The notes under the pieces: model-generated
What the model was told of the DNA's origin: nothing
The model's input: the letters and a program-made list of their open reading frames with translations, nothing else
Database searches by the model: none
Part shown: positions 1-5,496 of the stretch, in pieces
Layout of the letters: every line of letters starts with the position of its first letter
Position numbering within the stretch: position 1 is the stretch's first letter
NCBI GenBank assembly: GCA_047609825.1
Contig: JBLFXJ010000342.1
Span: 1 to 8,631 of the forward strand
Length of the DNA: 8,631 nt
From: GCA-2862545 sp047609825
Lineage (GTDB): Bacteria > Myxococcota_A > UBA796 > GCA-2862545
Direction: 5' to 3'
Made by a program: the position numbers and the translations under genes

Positions 1-25
1 TGGAGGCGAGGCGGTGGAGCCCGGC

Positions 26-43
26 TTCGGGGTGTAACCCGAA
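26..43. repeat. Small inverted repeat (6-bp arms)
   Basis: TTCGGG (26-31) and CCCGAA (38-43) are perfect complements around a 6-base loop. It lies next to the candidate recombination region. Folded single-stranded DNA is the substrate form for cassette sites, but this hairpin is short and lacks paired core boxes. It is recorded as structure only. Confidence 0.35.
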
Positions 44-62
44 TTATACGGACCCGCCTAAC
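41..62 (-). repeat. Direct repeat copy A (pairs with 164-185)
   Basis: Positions 41-62 align without gaps to 164-185, with 16 of 22 bases identical, at a spacing of 123 bp. Both copies read GTTA-x-GCGG-xx-CCG-x-ATAA on the minus strand, so each begins with an integron core-like heptamer. This copy holds the canonical GTTAGGC. The repeat extends beyond the heptamer, which makes coincidence less likely. It could be an integrase-binding direct repeat of an attI site or the remains of duplicated recombination junctions. Confidence 0.5.
43..48 (-). promoter_or_regulatory. TATAAT-like -10 hexamer, leftward (weak)
   Basis: On the minus strand, the sequence just after the GTTAGGC core contains a perfect TATAAT in otherwise very GC-rich DNA. 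It points away from the integrase, towards where cassettes would lie. Integrons carry a cassette promoter (Pc) near attI, so this is a conceivable -10 element. No convincing TTGACA-like -35 is found 16-18 bases upstream, so the call rests on the hexamer and its location only. Confidence 0.2.
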
Positions 63-163
63 TCGGCTTACCACCGCGAGCCTGGCCGGCTAACCAAGCC
101 CCGCGCTCACCCCAACCCGCCGACATTCGAGTGCAAACCAACGAAATCTCGCTGGCGCCAACA

Positions 164-185
164 CACTTATCCGGGTCCGCATAAC
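164..185 (-). repeat. Direct repeat copy B (pairs with 41-62)
   Basis: This is the second copy of the partly conserved 22-bp direct repeat. On the minus strand it starts GTTATGCGGACCCGGATAAG and it abuts the CCCCG microsatellite. Its core heptamer departs from GTTRRRY at one position, so if this is an attI-type region it would be an accessory binding site rather than the crossover point. Confidence 0.5.
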
Positions 186-247
186 CCCGCCCCGCCCCGC
201 CCCGCCCCGCCCCGCCCCGCCCCGCCCCGCCCCGCCCCGCCCCGCCC
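185..247. repeat. (CCCCG)12 pentanucleotide microsatellite
   Basis: Twelve perfect CCCCG units run from 185 to 244, followed by a partial CCC to 247. The tract ends five bases before the stop codon of the integrase gene. On the integrase coding strand it is a run of GGGG tracts separated by single C, a sequence type able to form G-quadruplexes. Reading frames across it give only Gly/Arg/Ala repeats and are not genes. Copy number is likely to vary by slippage and may also be misassembled. Confidence 0.95.
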
Positions 248-252
248 TGACC

Positions 253-1257
253 TCACTCGTCATCGCCTTCTTCATCCCACCGCAGCCCATCGATCGGGCT
301 GCGCACAGCCCCCGGTCCCTGATTCAAGACGTGCGTGTAGATCATGGTGGTCTCGACGCTGCTATGCCCGAGGAGCTCCTGCACCGTGCGGATGTCGTAC
401 CCGTCCTCCAACAGGTGCGTGGCGAACGAGTGGCGAAACGTGTGGCAGGACGCCCGCTTCCCGATCTCGGCGCGCGACACCGCACGCCTGACAGCCTTCT
501 GCAACACGGTCTCGTGCCTGTGGTGTCGGCGCCGCTGAGCGGTTTCGCGATGGTAGTACGTGCGACCAGCAGGGAACACCCACTGCCACGGCCACTCCCG
601 GCCGGCGTTCGGCAGCTTCTTGAGCAGCGCGCTGGGGAGCTCCACCCACCCGGCGCCCTTCGCGAGGTCCGCGAAGTGCTGCTTGCGCACCTGGCGGAGG
701 TGCGCGCGCAGCGGACCGACGAGGGTTCCAGGCAGCATCGTCTGGCGGTCCTTGTCCCCCTTCCCGCCGCGGACGACGATCGTATGTCGGGCCGCGTCCA
801 CGTCCTTCACCCGCAACGAAGCGCACTCGAGCAAGCGAAGCCCCGAACCGTACAACAGTGACGCCTGCAGCCGGTCGGTTCCTTTGAGCTTGCCGAACAC
901 CCGCATCACCTCGGCGCGGGTGAGGACGACGGGTAGCCGCTTGCGCTTCTTCACGCGGATCAGCTCGTCGAGCCACGGTAGCTCTGTCCCGATCACGTGG
1001 CGGTACAAGAACAGCAGCGCCGCCAGCGCTTGGTTCTGCGTGGACGCCGACACCCGTCGGTGGGTTGCAAGGTGACTCAGGAACGCGGTGCACTCGGCAT
1101 ACCCCATGTCCCGTGGGTGTCGCTTGCCGTGAAACAGGATGAATCGTCGGATCCAACTGATATATGCTTTCTCGGTGCGAGGGCTGTAGTGTCGGATTCG
1201 AATCGCTGCGCGAACCAGGTCGAAGAGACGCGGTTTGGGTGCTGAGTCGTCGGTCAT
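253..1257 (-). CDS. intI: Integron integrase (tyrosine recombinase IntI)
   Basis: This is a 334-residue tyrosine recombinase that recombines attI and attC sites to insert and excise gene cassettes. The N-terminal SAM-like DNA-binding domain (about 8-95) has HYSPRTEKAY and ALAALLFLYRHV, typical of IntI. Catalytic residues are visible: Arg141 in GLRLLE, Lys166 in GGKGDKDR, His272 and Arg275 in HTFRHSFATHLL, His298 in LLGHSS, and Tyr307 in TMIYTHV. The insert at about 201-229 (GWVELP...WPWQWVF) matches the extra alpha-I2 patch that separates IntI from XerC/D, and the VRSPIDGL tail is also IntI-like. Start ATG 1257 is chosen because AGGAGGT lies at 1267-1261; the frame stays open to 1413, but that extension does not resemble IntI. 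The gene looks intact. Any cassettes appear to lie beyond its 3' end rather than its 5' end. Confidence 0.95.
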   Translation of the reverse strand: MTDDSAPKPRLFDLVRAAIRIRHYSPRTEKAYISWIRRFILFHGKRHPRDMGYAECTAFLSHLATHRRVSASTQNQALAALLFLYRHVIGTELPWLDELIRVKKRKRLPVVLTRAEVMRVFGKLKGTDRLQASLLYGSGLRLLECASLRVKDVDAARHTIVVRGGKGDKDRQTMLPGTLVGPLRAHLRQVRKQHFADLAKGAGWVELPSALLKKLPNAGREWPWQWVFPAGRTYYHRETAQRRRHHRHETVLQKAVRRAVSRAEIGKRASCHTFRHSFATHLLEDGYDIRTVQELLGHSSVETTMIYTHVLNQGPGAVRSPIDGLRWDEEGDDE

Positions 1258-1352
1258 CGCACCTCCTGGAGCGCGACCTGCAAGACTCACGCCTGCCGGG
1301 TGCGCCTGAAAGTGGCCTTTCCACCTTGAGCCGCCTGCCGAGTGACGTCGAC

Positions 1353-1372
1353 GGTGACGGAAGTCCGTCACC
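1353..1372. promoter_or_regulatory. Perfect 9-bp palindrome upstream of integrase gene (candidate operator)
   Basis: GGTGACGGA (1353-1361) and TCCGTCACC (1364-1372) are perfect inverted arms around a 2-base AG spacer. The site is 95 bp upstream of the integrase ATG, where a repressor or activator would be expected. The symmetry suits a dimeric DNA-binding protein. It does not match the LexA boxes I know (CTGT-N8-ACAG, or the GGTT/ACC type of some deltaproteobacteria), so the regulator is unknown. A hairpin in the transcript is the alternative. Confidence 0.4.
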
Positions 1373-1589
1373 CGCGCGTCTCGTCCCCGCTCTCTCCGCC
1401 GCACCTCCACCACCCGCTACAGTGCCCGCCGCAGCGACGGTGCCCGATGTGCAGGCCACTCGGGTGGCGCAGGCGGTGGTACGTGGTACCGGACGAACCG
1501 GACGAACCACGCGCAGTCCCCGTCAGGGGTGGCATTACCCCGCGGATGCGCACCGCAGCGCGCACCCGGTCGAGCAGGCGGGAGGACAT
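1368..1589 (-). pseudogene. Broken integron-integrase start (about 16 IntI-like residues)
   Basis: An open frame starting at ATG 1589, with GGAG five bases upstream, begins MSSRLLDRVRAAVRIR. The intact integrase next door has PRLFDLVRAAIRIR at the same place, so RLxDxVRAAxRIR is shared (10 of 13 identical from R to R). After residue 16 the similarity stops: no HYSPRT follows, and the rest of the 73-residue frame is low-complexity and unlike IntI. The simplest reading is the 5' end of a second intI cut off by rearrangement or insertion. Alternatives are an N-terminal SAM-like domain from another mobile-element protein that uses this helix, or chance similarity in Arg/Ala-rich GC-rich sequence. 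Only 1542-1589 supports the call. Confidence 0.4.
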
Positions 1590-1678
1590 AGCGACTCCGG
1601 GGAGGGCGACCGGGTAGCCCGCCGCACGATCCGCCGGATCACCCAGGCCCCCTCGCTTCCGCCCTCAGTCCCAGTCCC

Positions 1679-3334
1679 TCAGTCCCAATACCCATACGTC
1701 GTGAACGAGCTGCCGTACTGCCACACCCGGCCCGCATCCCCGCTGCACCCGGCCTCCCAGCCCCAGCACTGACCGCCGGGGTCGCTCTGGCAGTAGCCGG
1801 GGCCCGCGCAGTCGCCGTCGGCCCGGTAGCACACGCCGTAGCTCTGCTCGCACGACAGTTGCGCCTGGCTCTCATTGATCGTGCCGGTGGGCACCTCGTT
1901 GATCCAGTCGATGCCCACGCCGTTCTGGTGCGGGAAGCCGCACCGCTCGTCGATCCCGTCGCAGTCCTCGTCGATCCCGTTCTCGCACACGTCTTCGGCC
2001 GTGGGGTGGATGCGGGGCTCGCTGTCGTCGCAGTCCAGCCCGATCCAGTCCGGGCGCAGGCCGGGCTCGGGGGATTCGCAGGTGGGCGTGGGGTCTACCG
2101 GGTCGCCGGCACCCCAGCCGTCGCGGTCGCCGTCGGGGTACCACAGGCTGGGCGGACCGATGGCGGGGTCGGAGTCGTCACAGTCGTCGTCGGACGGTGC
2201 CGAGCCCTCAGGCCGGCCGCAGGCGTACACGAACTCATCGCCGGAGCCGTAGCCGTCGTCGTCGACGTCCGCGTACCACTCGAGGTAGCTGTCCTCCGAC
2301 ACGTCGGGGTCGTCGTCGTCGATCAGGCCGTCGCAGTCGTCATCCACCGGCTCGTCGGGGTTGCAGATCTCCGGCATGCTGGGGTTGATGTCGGCGCGGG
2401 AGTCGTCGCAGTCCCGGTTCGCGAAGCCCCAGCCATCGGGCTGCTGGCACGCGAACATCACGTCGTCGTCGGTGCCGAAGCCGTCGCCGTCGAAGTCCGG
2501 GCCCCAGGCGATGAGGCTGAACACGTCGATGTCGGGGTCGGCCTCGTCGAACAGACCGTCACAGTCGTCGTCCAGCACCTCGTCGCCGTTGCAGATCTCG
2601 GGGCGGGAGGGGTTCACGTCGGCGCGGGAGTCGTCGCAGTCGTCGCCGCCATAGTCGGCGTTGAAAAAGCCGTCTCCGTCGGCGTCGCACTCCGCCTCGC
2701 ACTCATCGTCGTCGCAGTCCACCCGGCCGTCGGCGTCGTTGTCGCGGCCGTCGTCGCAGATCTCGGGACAGTCCCCGTCGCAGTCGGAGTCGTCGCAGTC
2801 GATGCGGCCGTCGGCGTCGTTGTCGCGGCCGTCGGAGCAGTGCTCGTCGCAGGCGGGGTCGTTGCAGTCGTCGTCGGCGCAGTCCACCAGGGCGTCGGCG
2901 TCGTTGTCGCGGCCGTCGGTGCAGATCTCGAGGCAGATCGGGTCTACGCACTCCTCGTCGAGGCAGTCCACCTTGCCGTCGCCGTCGTTGTCGAACCCGT
3001 CGCCGCAGATCTCCGGGCAGCTGCCGAAGCAGTCGCGGTCGTCGCAGTCGATGGCGCCGTCGGCGTCGTTGTCGCGCCCATCGCCGCAGTTCTCGGGGCA
3101 CAGCCCGTCGCAGTCGTCATCCAGGCAGTCGATCAGTCCGTCGAGGTCATCATCGGTGCCGTTGGTGCACACCTCGCCGCAGACTGCCGCGCAGTCGGGA
3201 TCGGCGCAGTCGGCGAGCTCGTCGAGGTCGTCGTCCTCGAGGTTGTCGCAGATCTCCGCCGGCGGCTTGTCGTCGTCGGACGGTCCGGACTCACAGCCGG
3301 CGACAACGATCAGGAACAGCAGGGACAGACGCAC
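1679..3334 (-). CDS. Lipoprotein with acidic Cys repeats and MopE-type repeats
   Basis: This is a 551-residue predicted surface lipoprotein. The leader MRLSLLFLIVVAGC ends in a lipobox with lipidated Cys14. Residues about 26-215 are seven repeats of 27-28 residues of the form C-x-DGRDNDADG-x-x-DC-x-DDxC. Residues about 216-466 carry MopE-type units (DDCDDS-x-x-x-x-x-P...EICN...DDDCDGLxD) plus DxDxDG loops. MopE repeats are named after a copper-binding Methylococcus protein, but in this acidic form calcium binding is equally likely. Residues 467-551 form a Cys/Trp/Tyr-rich tail of unknown fold. GTG 3334 is preferred because GGAGGT sits five bases upstream and the leader then has standard lipoprotein size; an upstream GTG at 3367 would add 11 residues. 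It is the last gene of the leftward group, 55 bases after the desaturase stop. Role inferred: metal-stabilised cell-surface or adhesion protein. Confidence 0.88.
   Translation of the reverse strand: MRLSLLFLIVVAGCESGPSDDDKPPAEICDNLEDDDLDELADCADPDCAAVCGEVCTNGTDDDLDGLIDCLDDDCDGLCPENCGDGRDNDADGAIDCDDRDCFGSCPEICGDGFDNDGDGKVDCLDEECVDPICLEICTDGRDNDADALVDCADDDCNDPACDEHCSDGRDNDADGRIDCDDSDCDGDCPEICDDGRDNDADGRVDCDDDECEAECDADGDGFFNADYGGDDCDDSRADVNPSRPEICNGDEVLDDDCDGLFDEADPDIDVFSLIAWGPDFDGDGFGTDDDVMFACQQPDGWGFANRDCDDSRADINPSMPEICNPDEPVDDDCDGLIDDDDPDVSEDSYLEWYADVDDDGYGSGDEFVYACGRPEGSAPSDDDCDDSDPAIGPPSLWYPDGDRDGWGAGDPVDPTPTCESPEPGLRPDWIGLDCDDSEPRIHPTAEDVCENGIDEDCDGIDERCGFPHQNGVGIDWINEVPTGTINESQAQLSCEQSYGVCYRADGDCAGPGYCQSDPGGQCWGWEAGCSGDAGRVWQYGSSFTTYGYWD
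2691..3250 (-). repeat. Tandem coding repeats, 81/84-bp period
   Basis: Within the lipoprotein gene, the block beginning CGTCGGCG (plus strand) and continuing TCGTTGTCGCGGCCG recurs at 2728, 2809, 2893 and 3058, with a CGTCGCCG variant at 2977. Spacings are 81, 84, 84 and 81 bp, or 27 or 28 codons, matching the seven protein repeats. The DNA is more alike than codon degeneracy requires, so the repeats are either recently duplicated or kept alike by gene conversion. Copy number may vary between strains. Confidence 0.8.
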
Positions 3335-3339
3335 GGGGG

Positions 3340-3345
3340 ACCTCC
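3340..3345 (-). promoter_or_regulatory. Shine-Dalgarno deciding the start of the MopE-repeat lipoprotein
   Basis: GGAGGT on the minus strand lies five bases before GTG 3334. An alternative GTG at 3367 also has a GGAGGG, three bases upstream, but the downstream start gives a compact leader with the charged Arg at position 2. Just upstream are two small palindromes, CACCA-GT-TGGTG (3345-3356) and GTGTACAC (3360-3367), of unknown meaning. Confidence 0.6.
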
Positions 3346-3389
3346 ACCAGTTGGTGCGAGTGTACACGACCCTCCGCCCGCTTGTGGCG

Positions 3390-4520
3390 CTACTCGGCGG
3401 CCAGCGCCTGCTCGACGGGGATGGTGCTGACCCGGGCGGTGCGCGCGACCGACTCGGCCGTCTCGAACGCGAAGATCCCGGGGATCCGGCCTTGCTGGCG
3501 CCGGGCGCGGCCCTGGAGGAACGCCACCTTCTCGGCGTGGCTGCGGCCGTGGAAGTCCACCAGGTGGCGGGCGAGCATGTCGTAGCGCTGGCCCATCAGC
3601 AGCACCCACAGGAACAGGTTGTCCAGGATGCCGTCGAACACGATGGAGTCGGCGTCGGCGAACAGCTGCTGGTTGTCTTCGTAGTACTTCGCCATCTCCG
3701 TCCAGTGCATCGCCGGCTTCTCGTGGTGCACGATGTGGTAGCCGTCGTTGTAGGCGAGGTGGTTGTACGACGTGTTCGTCAGGTTGCTGCTGTTCTTGAA
3801 CCCGTTGTCGGGGTCGTCGAGGTCGACGAAGGCGTGCTGGGCCCAGTTGCCGGCCATGAGCAGGAACCGCATGAACAGCAGGGGCAGGACGAACACCACG
3901 AGCGCGGCCGCCCAGTTCAGCCACAGGGCGACGCCCACGAGCACGAACCACGACAGCTCGCCGAGGAGGAACCGCAGGGCGATGCGGTTGCGTCCGCGCA
4001 GCGTGAGGTAGCGGATCAGGTGGGGCTGACCGAGCAGGAAGAACCGCAGGAAGTAGTGGAGGAAGTGGGGCAGGCTGTCGCGCTTATACGGCAGGGTGCA
4101 CGAGTGGTCCGCGAACATGTTGTTCTCGGCGTGGTGCATCCACATGTGGTGGGCGGCGAACGAGGTGGGCGTGTGGCCCATGAACGGCCCGAGCACGAAC
4201 GGGATGTAGTTCTGGATCCACAGGTGCTCGCGCTTGAAGATCGGGCGGTGACCTGTCGCGTGGAGCATCAGGCCGTATCGGCCTCCGTAGGCCAGGAACA
4301 GCGCGCCGATGTACACGGGCGCCACGGCGAACGCGAGCCACGGCTCGGCGAACAGGAACAGGGCGGCCGCCGCCGGCAGCACCGTGACCGTCATCATCGC
4401 GCACACGCGGATGAAGATCAGGTCACGCTCGTCCCGCATCAGGGGCAGGAATGCGGCTTCGAGCGCGCTGTGGCTCTCGGGTGCGACCCACTTCGGATCG
4501 GTCGTGGTCACGGCAGGCAT
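3390..4520 (-). CDS. Membrane fatty acid desaturase/hydroxylase family protein
   Basis: This is a 376-residue integral membrane di-iron enzyme of the fatty acid desaturase superfamily. The three histidine boxes are visible: HATGH (87-91), HMWMHH (125-130) and HIVHH (262-266), with a further conserved-looking NWAQH (225-229). Hydrophobic segments lie at about 36-57, 61-80, 101-116, 184-216 and 297-310, the usual arrangement that places the His boxes on the cytoplasmic face. Such enzymes use O2 and an electron donor to desaturate or hydroxylate acyl chains or other lipids; the exact substrate and regiochemistry cannot be told from the sequence. GYHIVHHEKPAMHW resembles desaturases more than sterol-type hydroxylases. 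ATG 4520 is supported by GGAG five bases upstream. Its neighbours are envelope lipoproteins, which fits a role in membrane lipid modification, but no electron-transfer partner is encoded here. Confidence 0.9.
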   Translation of the reverse strand: MPAVTTTDPKWVAPESHSALEAAFLPLMRDERDLIFIRVCAMMTVTVLPAAAALFLFAEPWLAFAVAPVYIGALFLAYGGRYGLMLHATGHRPIFKREHLWIQNYIPFVLGPFMGHTPTSFAAHHMWMHHAENNMFADHSCTLPYKRDSLPHFLHYFLRFFLLGQPHLIRYLTLRGRNRIALRFLLGELSWFVLVGVALWLNWAAALVVFVLPLLFMRFLLMAGNWAQHAFVDLDDPDNGFKNSSNLTNTSYNHLAYNDGYHIVHHEKPAMHWTEMAKYYEDNQQLFADADSIVFDGILDNLFLWVLLMGQRYDMLARHLVDFHGRSHAEKVAFLQGRARRQQGRIPGIFAFETAESVARTARVSTIPVEQALAAE

Positions 4521-4540
4521 TCAGGCTCCAGGCGGAGGTC

Positions 4541-4568
4541 GGCCCCGGAGCCCTGCGAGCCCGGGGCC
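4541..4568 (-). terminator. GC-rich inverted repeat between genes (possible weak terminator)
   Basis: GGCCCCGG (4541-4548) and CCGGGGCC (4561-4568) form a perfect 8-bp stem around a 12-base loop. It lies between the stop of the upstream lipoprotein gene (4611) and the start of the desaturase gene. No T-run follows on the minus strand, so it is not a classic intrinsic terminator. It may be a partial terminator, a processing site, or an mRNA-stabilising hairpin that sets the ratio between the two genes. Confidence 0.35.
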
Positions 4569-4610
4569 ACCCCCTAGCACGCTGCGGCGGTGTCCCCGAC
4601 GGCTGTGTCG

Positions 4611-5474
4611 TCAGCCGCACTGACACTCGAGCGCGTGCCAGGTGATGCCCTCGGAGGTCGTGCCGTCCACGAAGTCCCGGAGTACGCCTTCGCCGCCGCA
4701 TGCGGGGTTGGGACCGGGCACGTACGCCCCGTCGAGGAGCTGCTCGCTGCACAGCTCGTCGGTCCACTCGCCATGGTTCGCCGGGCTGCAGCCCTCGCCC
4801 TCGCCGCCGTCGTAGTGGTTGCACACCCACCGGGCGCCGATGGCCGAGCGGCCGACGAAACCGCAGGTCTCAGCGCACGAGAACGAGCCGGGGCCCCAGT
4901 ACACGTCGGGGTCGAACACCGTGCCCGGGCCGTCGTAGGCGCCGAACACCCACTCGTCGTCGCCGAAGCAGGCGTCCAGCGGGTCGTCGGGGCAGGGATC
5001 GGAGGCATCGCCCACGCCGTCGCCGTCCGAGTCGCGGTCTACCACGATGCAGGTGGGCGGCGACAGCTCGGACAGCGTGCCGCCGAGCCCGCGCTGGACC
5101 GCGGCCTGAAAACACATCTCGACGCCCAGGCGGTCGGGGTCGGCCGGCACCGGCGTGGTGCGCTCACCGGCACCCGAGGCGTCCGTCCAGATCGTGGTGT
5201 GCACGGCCACGGGGCCGCCGATGTCGGTGCACAGGCCCCCGAGCGCTCCCAGACACGGGCCCGGGCCGAGGCCGGCGAGCGTTCGGAGCACGTACACGTT
5301 GTCGCCCGCGTTCGCGCCGGTCACGTTGAACGCGAACGCGCCGCCGAGCACGCCGCCCGACACGTCGATGTCGAGCTCGCCGGGCAGCGGGGCGACCTGC
5401 GCGGGCGCGGGGTCCCACACCTCGGCGTCGATGACGGGCTCAGGTGCGCAGGCGAGCGCGAACAGCAGCAGCAT
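4611..5474 (-). CDS. Short-leader lipoprotein with calcium-binding Asp repeat
   Basis: This is a 287-residue predicted secreted lipoprotein. The very short leader MLLLFALAC puts the candidate lipidated Cys at position 9; the lipobox (A-L-A-C) is imperfect and lacks an N-terminal charge, so lipidation is likely rather than certain. Residues about 32-143 form a Gly/Val-rich beta region (FAFNVTGANAGDNVYVL...GPGPC...LC) of a kind I associate with myxobacterial secreted proteins, followed by DRDSDGDGVGDASDPCPDD (147-165), a thrombospondin-3-like calcium motif. Residues 170-287 are Cys- and Trp-rich (ten Cys) and end in ECQCG, suggesting a disulfide-bonded domain of unknown fold. ATG 5474 is preceded by GGGAGG four bases upstream. 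It starts 22 bases after the stop of the membrane protein gene, so the two probably form an operon. I do not recognise a specific function. Confidence 0.8.
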   Translation of the reverse strand: MLLLFALACAPEPVIDAEVWDPAPAQVAPLPGELDIDVSGGVLGGAFAFNVTGANAGDNVYVLRTLAGLGPGPCLGALGGLCTDIGGPVAVHTTIWTDASGAGERTTPVPADPDRLGVEMCFQAAVQRGLGGTLSELSPPTCIVVDRDSDGDGVGDASDPCPDDPLDACFGDDEWVFGAYDGPGTVFDPDVYWGPGSFSCAETCGFVGRSAIGARWVCNHYDGGEGEGCSPANHGEWTDELCSEQLLDGAYVPGPNPACGGEGVLRDFVDGTTSEGITWHALECQCG

Positions 5475-5496
5475 GGGGCCTCCCGGGGGCCGAACT

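Larger units (their letters stand above)
32..185 (-). other. Candidate integron attI-like recombination region (tentative)
   Basis: Just beyond the 3' end of the integron integrase gene, the minus strand carries four core-like heptamers in direct orientation: GTTATGC (185-179), GTTAGCC (94-88), GTTAGGC (62-56) and GTTACAC (38-32). Only GTTAGGC fits the full GTTRRRY core; it is also the core of the class 1 attI1 site. attI sites are known to carry extra direct integrase-binding repeats, and reverse-oriented integrons place attI and cassettes on the 3' side of intI. No GTT occurs on the plus strand in 1-252, so no paired RYYYAAC/GTTRRRY attC can be assembled here. Position and same-strand cores are seen; attI function is inferred. 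Chance similarity remains possible because the cores are short. Confidence 0.4.
1258..1678. other. Intergenic region between integrase and MopE-repeat lipoprotein genes
   Basis: This stretch of about 420 bases has no intact gene. It holds the integrase ribosome binding site, the palindrome at 1353-1372, the integrase-like fragment at 1542-1589, and a small GATCC-GCC-GGATC dyad (1628-1640) downstream of the lipoprotein stop codon. No GTT trinucleotide occurs on the plus strand, so there is no plus-oriented attI or attC core on this 5' side of the integrase gene. No terminator with a T-run was seen. Confidence 0.6.

Noticed and set aside
1..252. attC cassette recombination site
   Set aside because: A full attC needs RYYYAAC paired with GTTRRRY on one strand. 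The plus strand here has RYYYAAC (56-62) but no GTT at all, so no pair exists within the window.
90..290. 66-residue Gly/Arg/Ala-repeat reading frame on the minus strand
   Set aside because: Its repeated part is only translation of the CCCCG microsatellite, and it overlaps the integrase 3' end in another frame.
1353..1372. LexA box controlling the integrase
   Set aside because: The palindrome does not fit CTGT-N8-ACAG or the deltaproteobacterial LexA motifs I know, so only an unassigned operator is claimed.
1258..1413. Longer integrase starting at 1413
   Set aside because: The extra 52 residues do not resemble IntI, and a strong AGGAGGT directly precedes ATG 1257.
1342..1617. Plus-strand 91-residue frame with a CPMC motif, considered as a zinc-binding transposase end
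   Set aside because: It has only one CxxC pair and no flanking IS91-type residues; the remainder is low-complexity and overlaps the integrase-like fragment.
2691..3250. CRISPR array or non-coding satellite
   Set aside because: The 81/84-bp periodicity is an exact multiple of three, and the units encode a regular protein repeat in an open frame with a lipoprotein leader.
1859..3430. Long plus-strand frame of Val/Ala repeats opposite the lipoprotein gene
   Set aside because: It is the antisense of the Asp/Gly/Cys repeat gene. The minus strand has a leader, lipobox, Shine-Dalgarno and recognisable repeats; this frame has none of these.
2661..4577. Long plus-strand Ser/Gln-rich frame
   Set aside because: It spans two unrelated minus-strand genes, including the desaturase with its three His boxes, and is a GC-rich antisense open frame.
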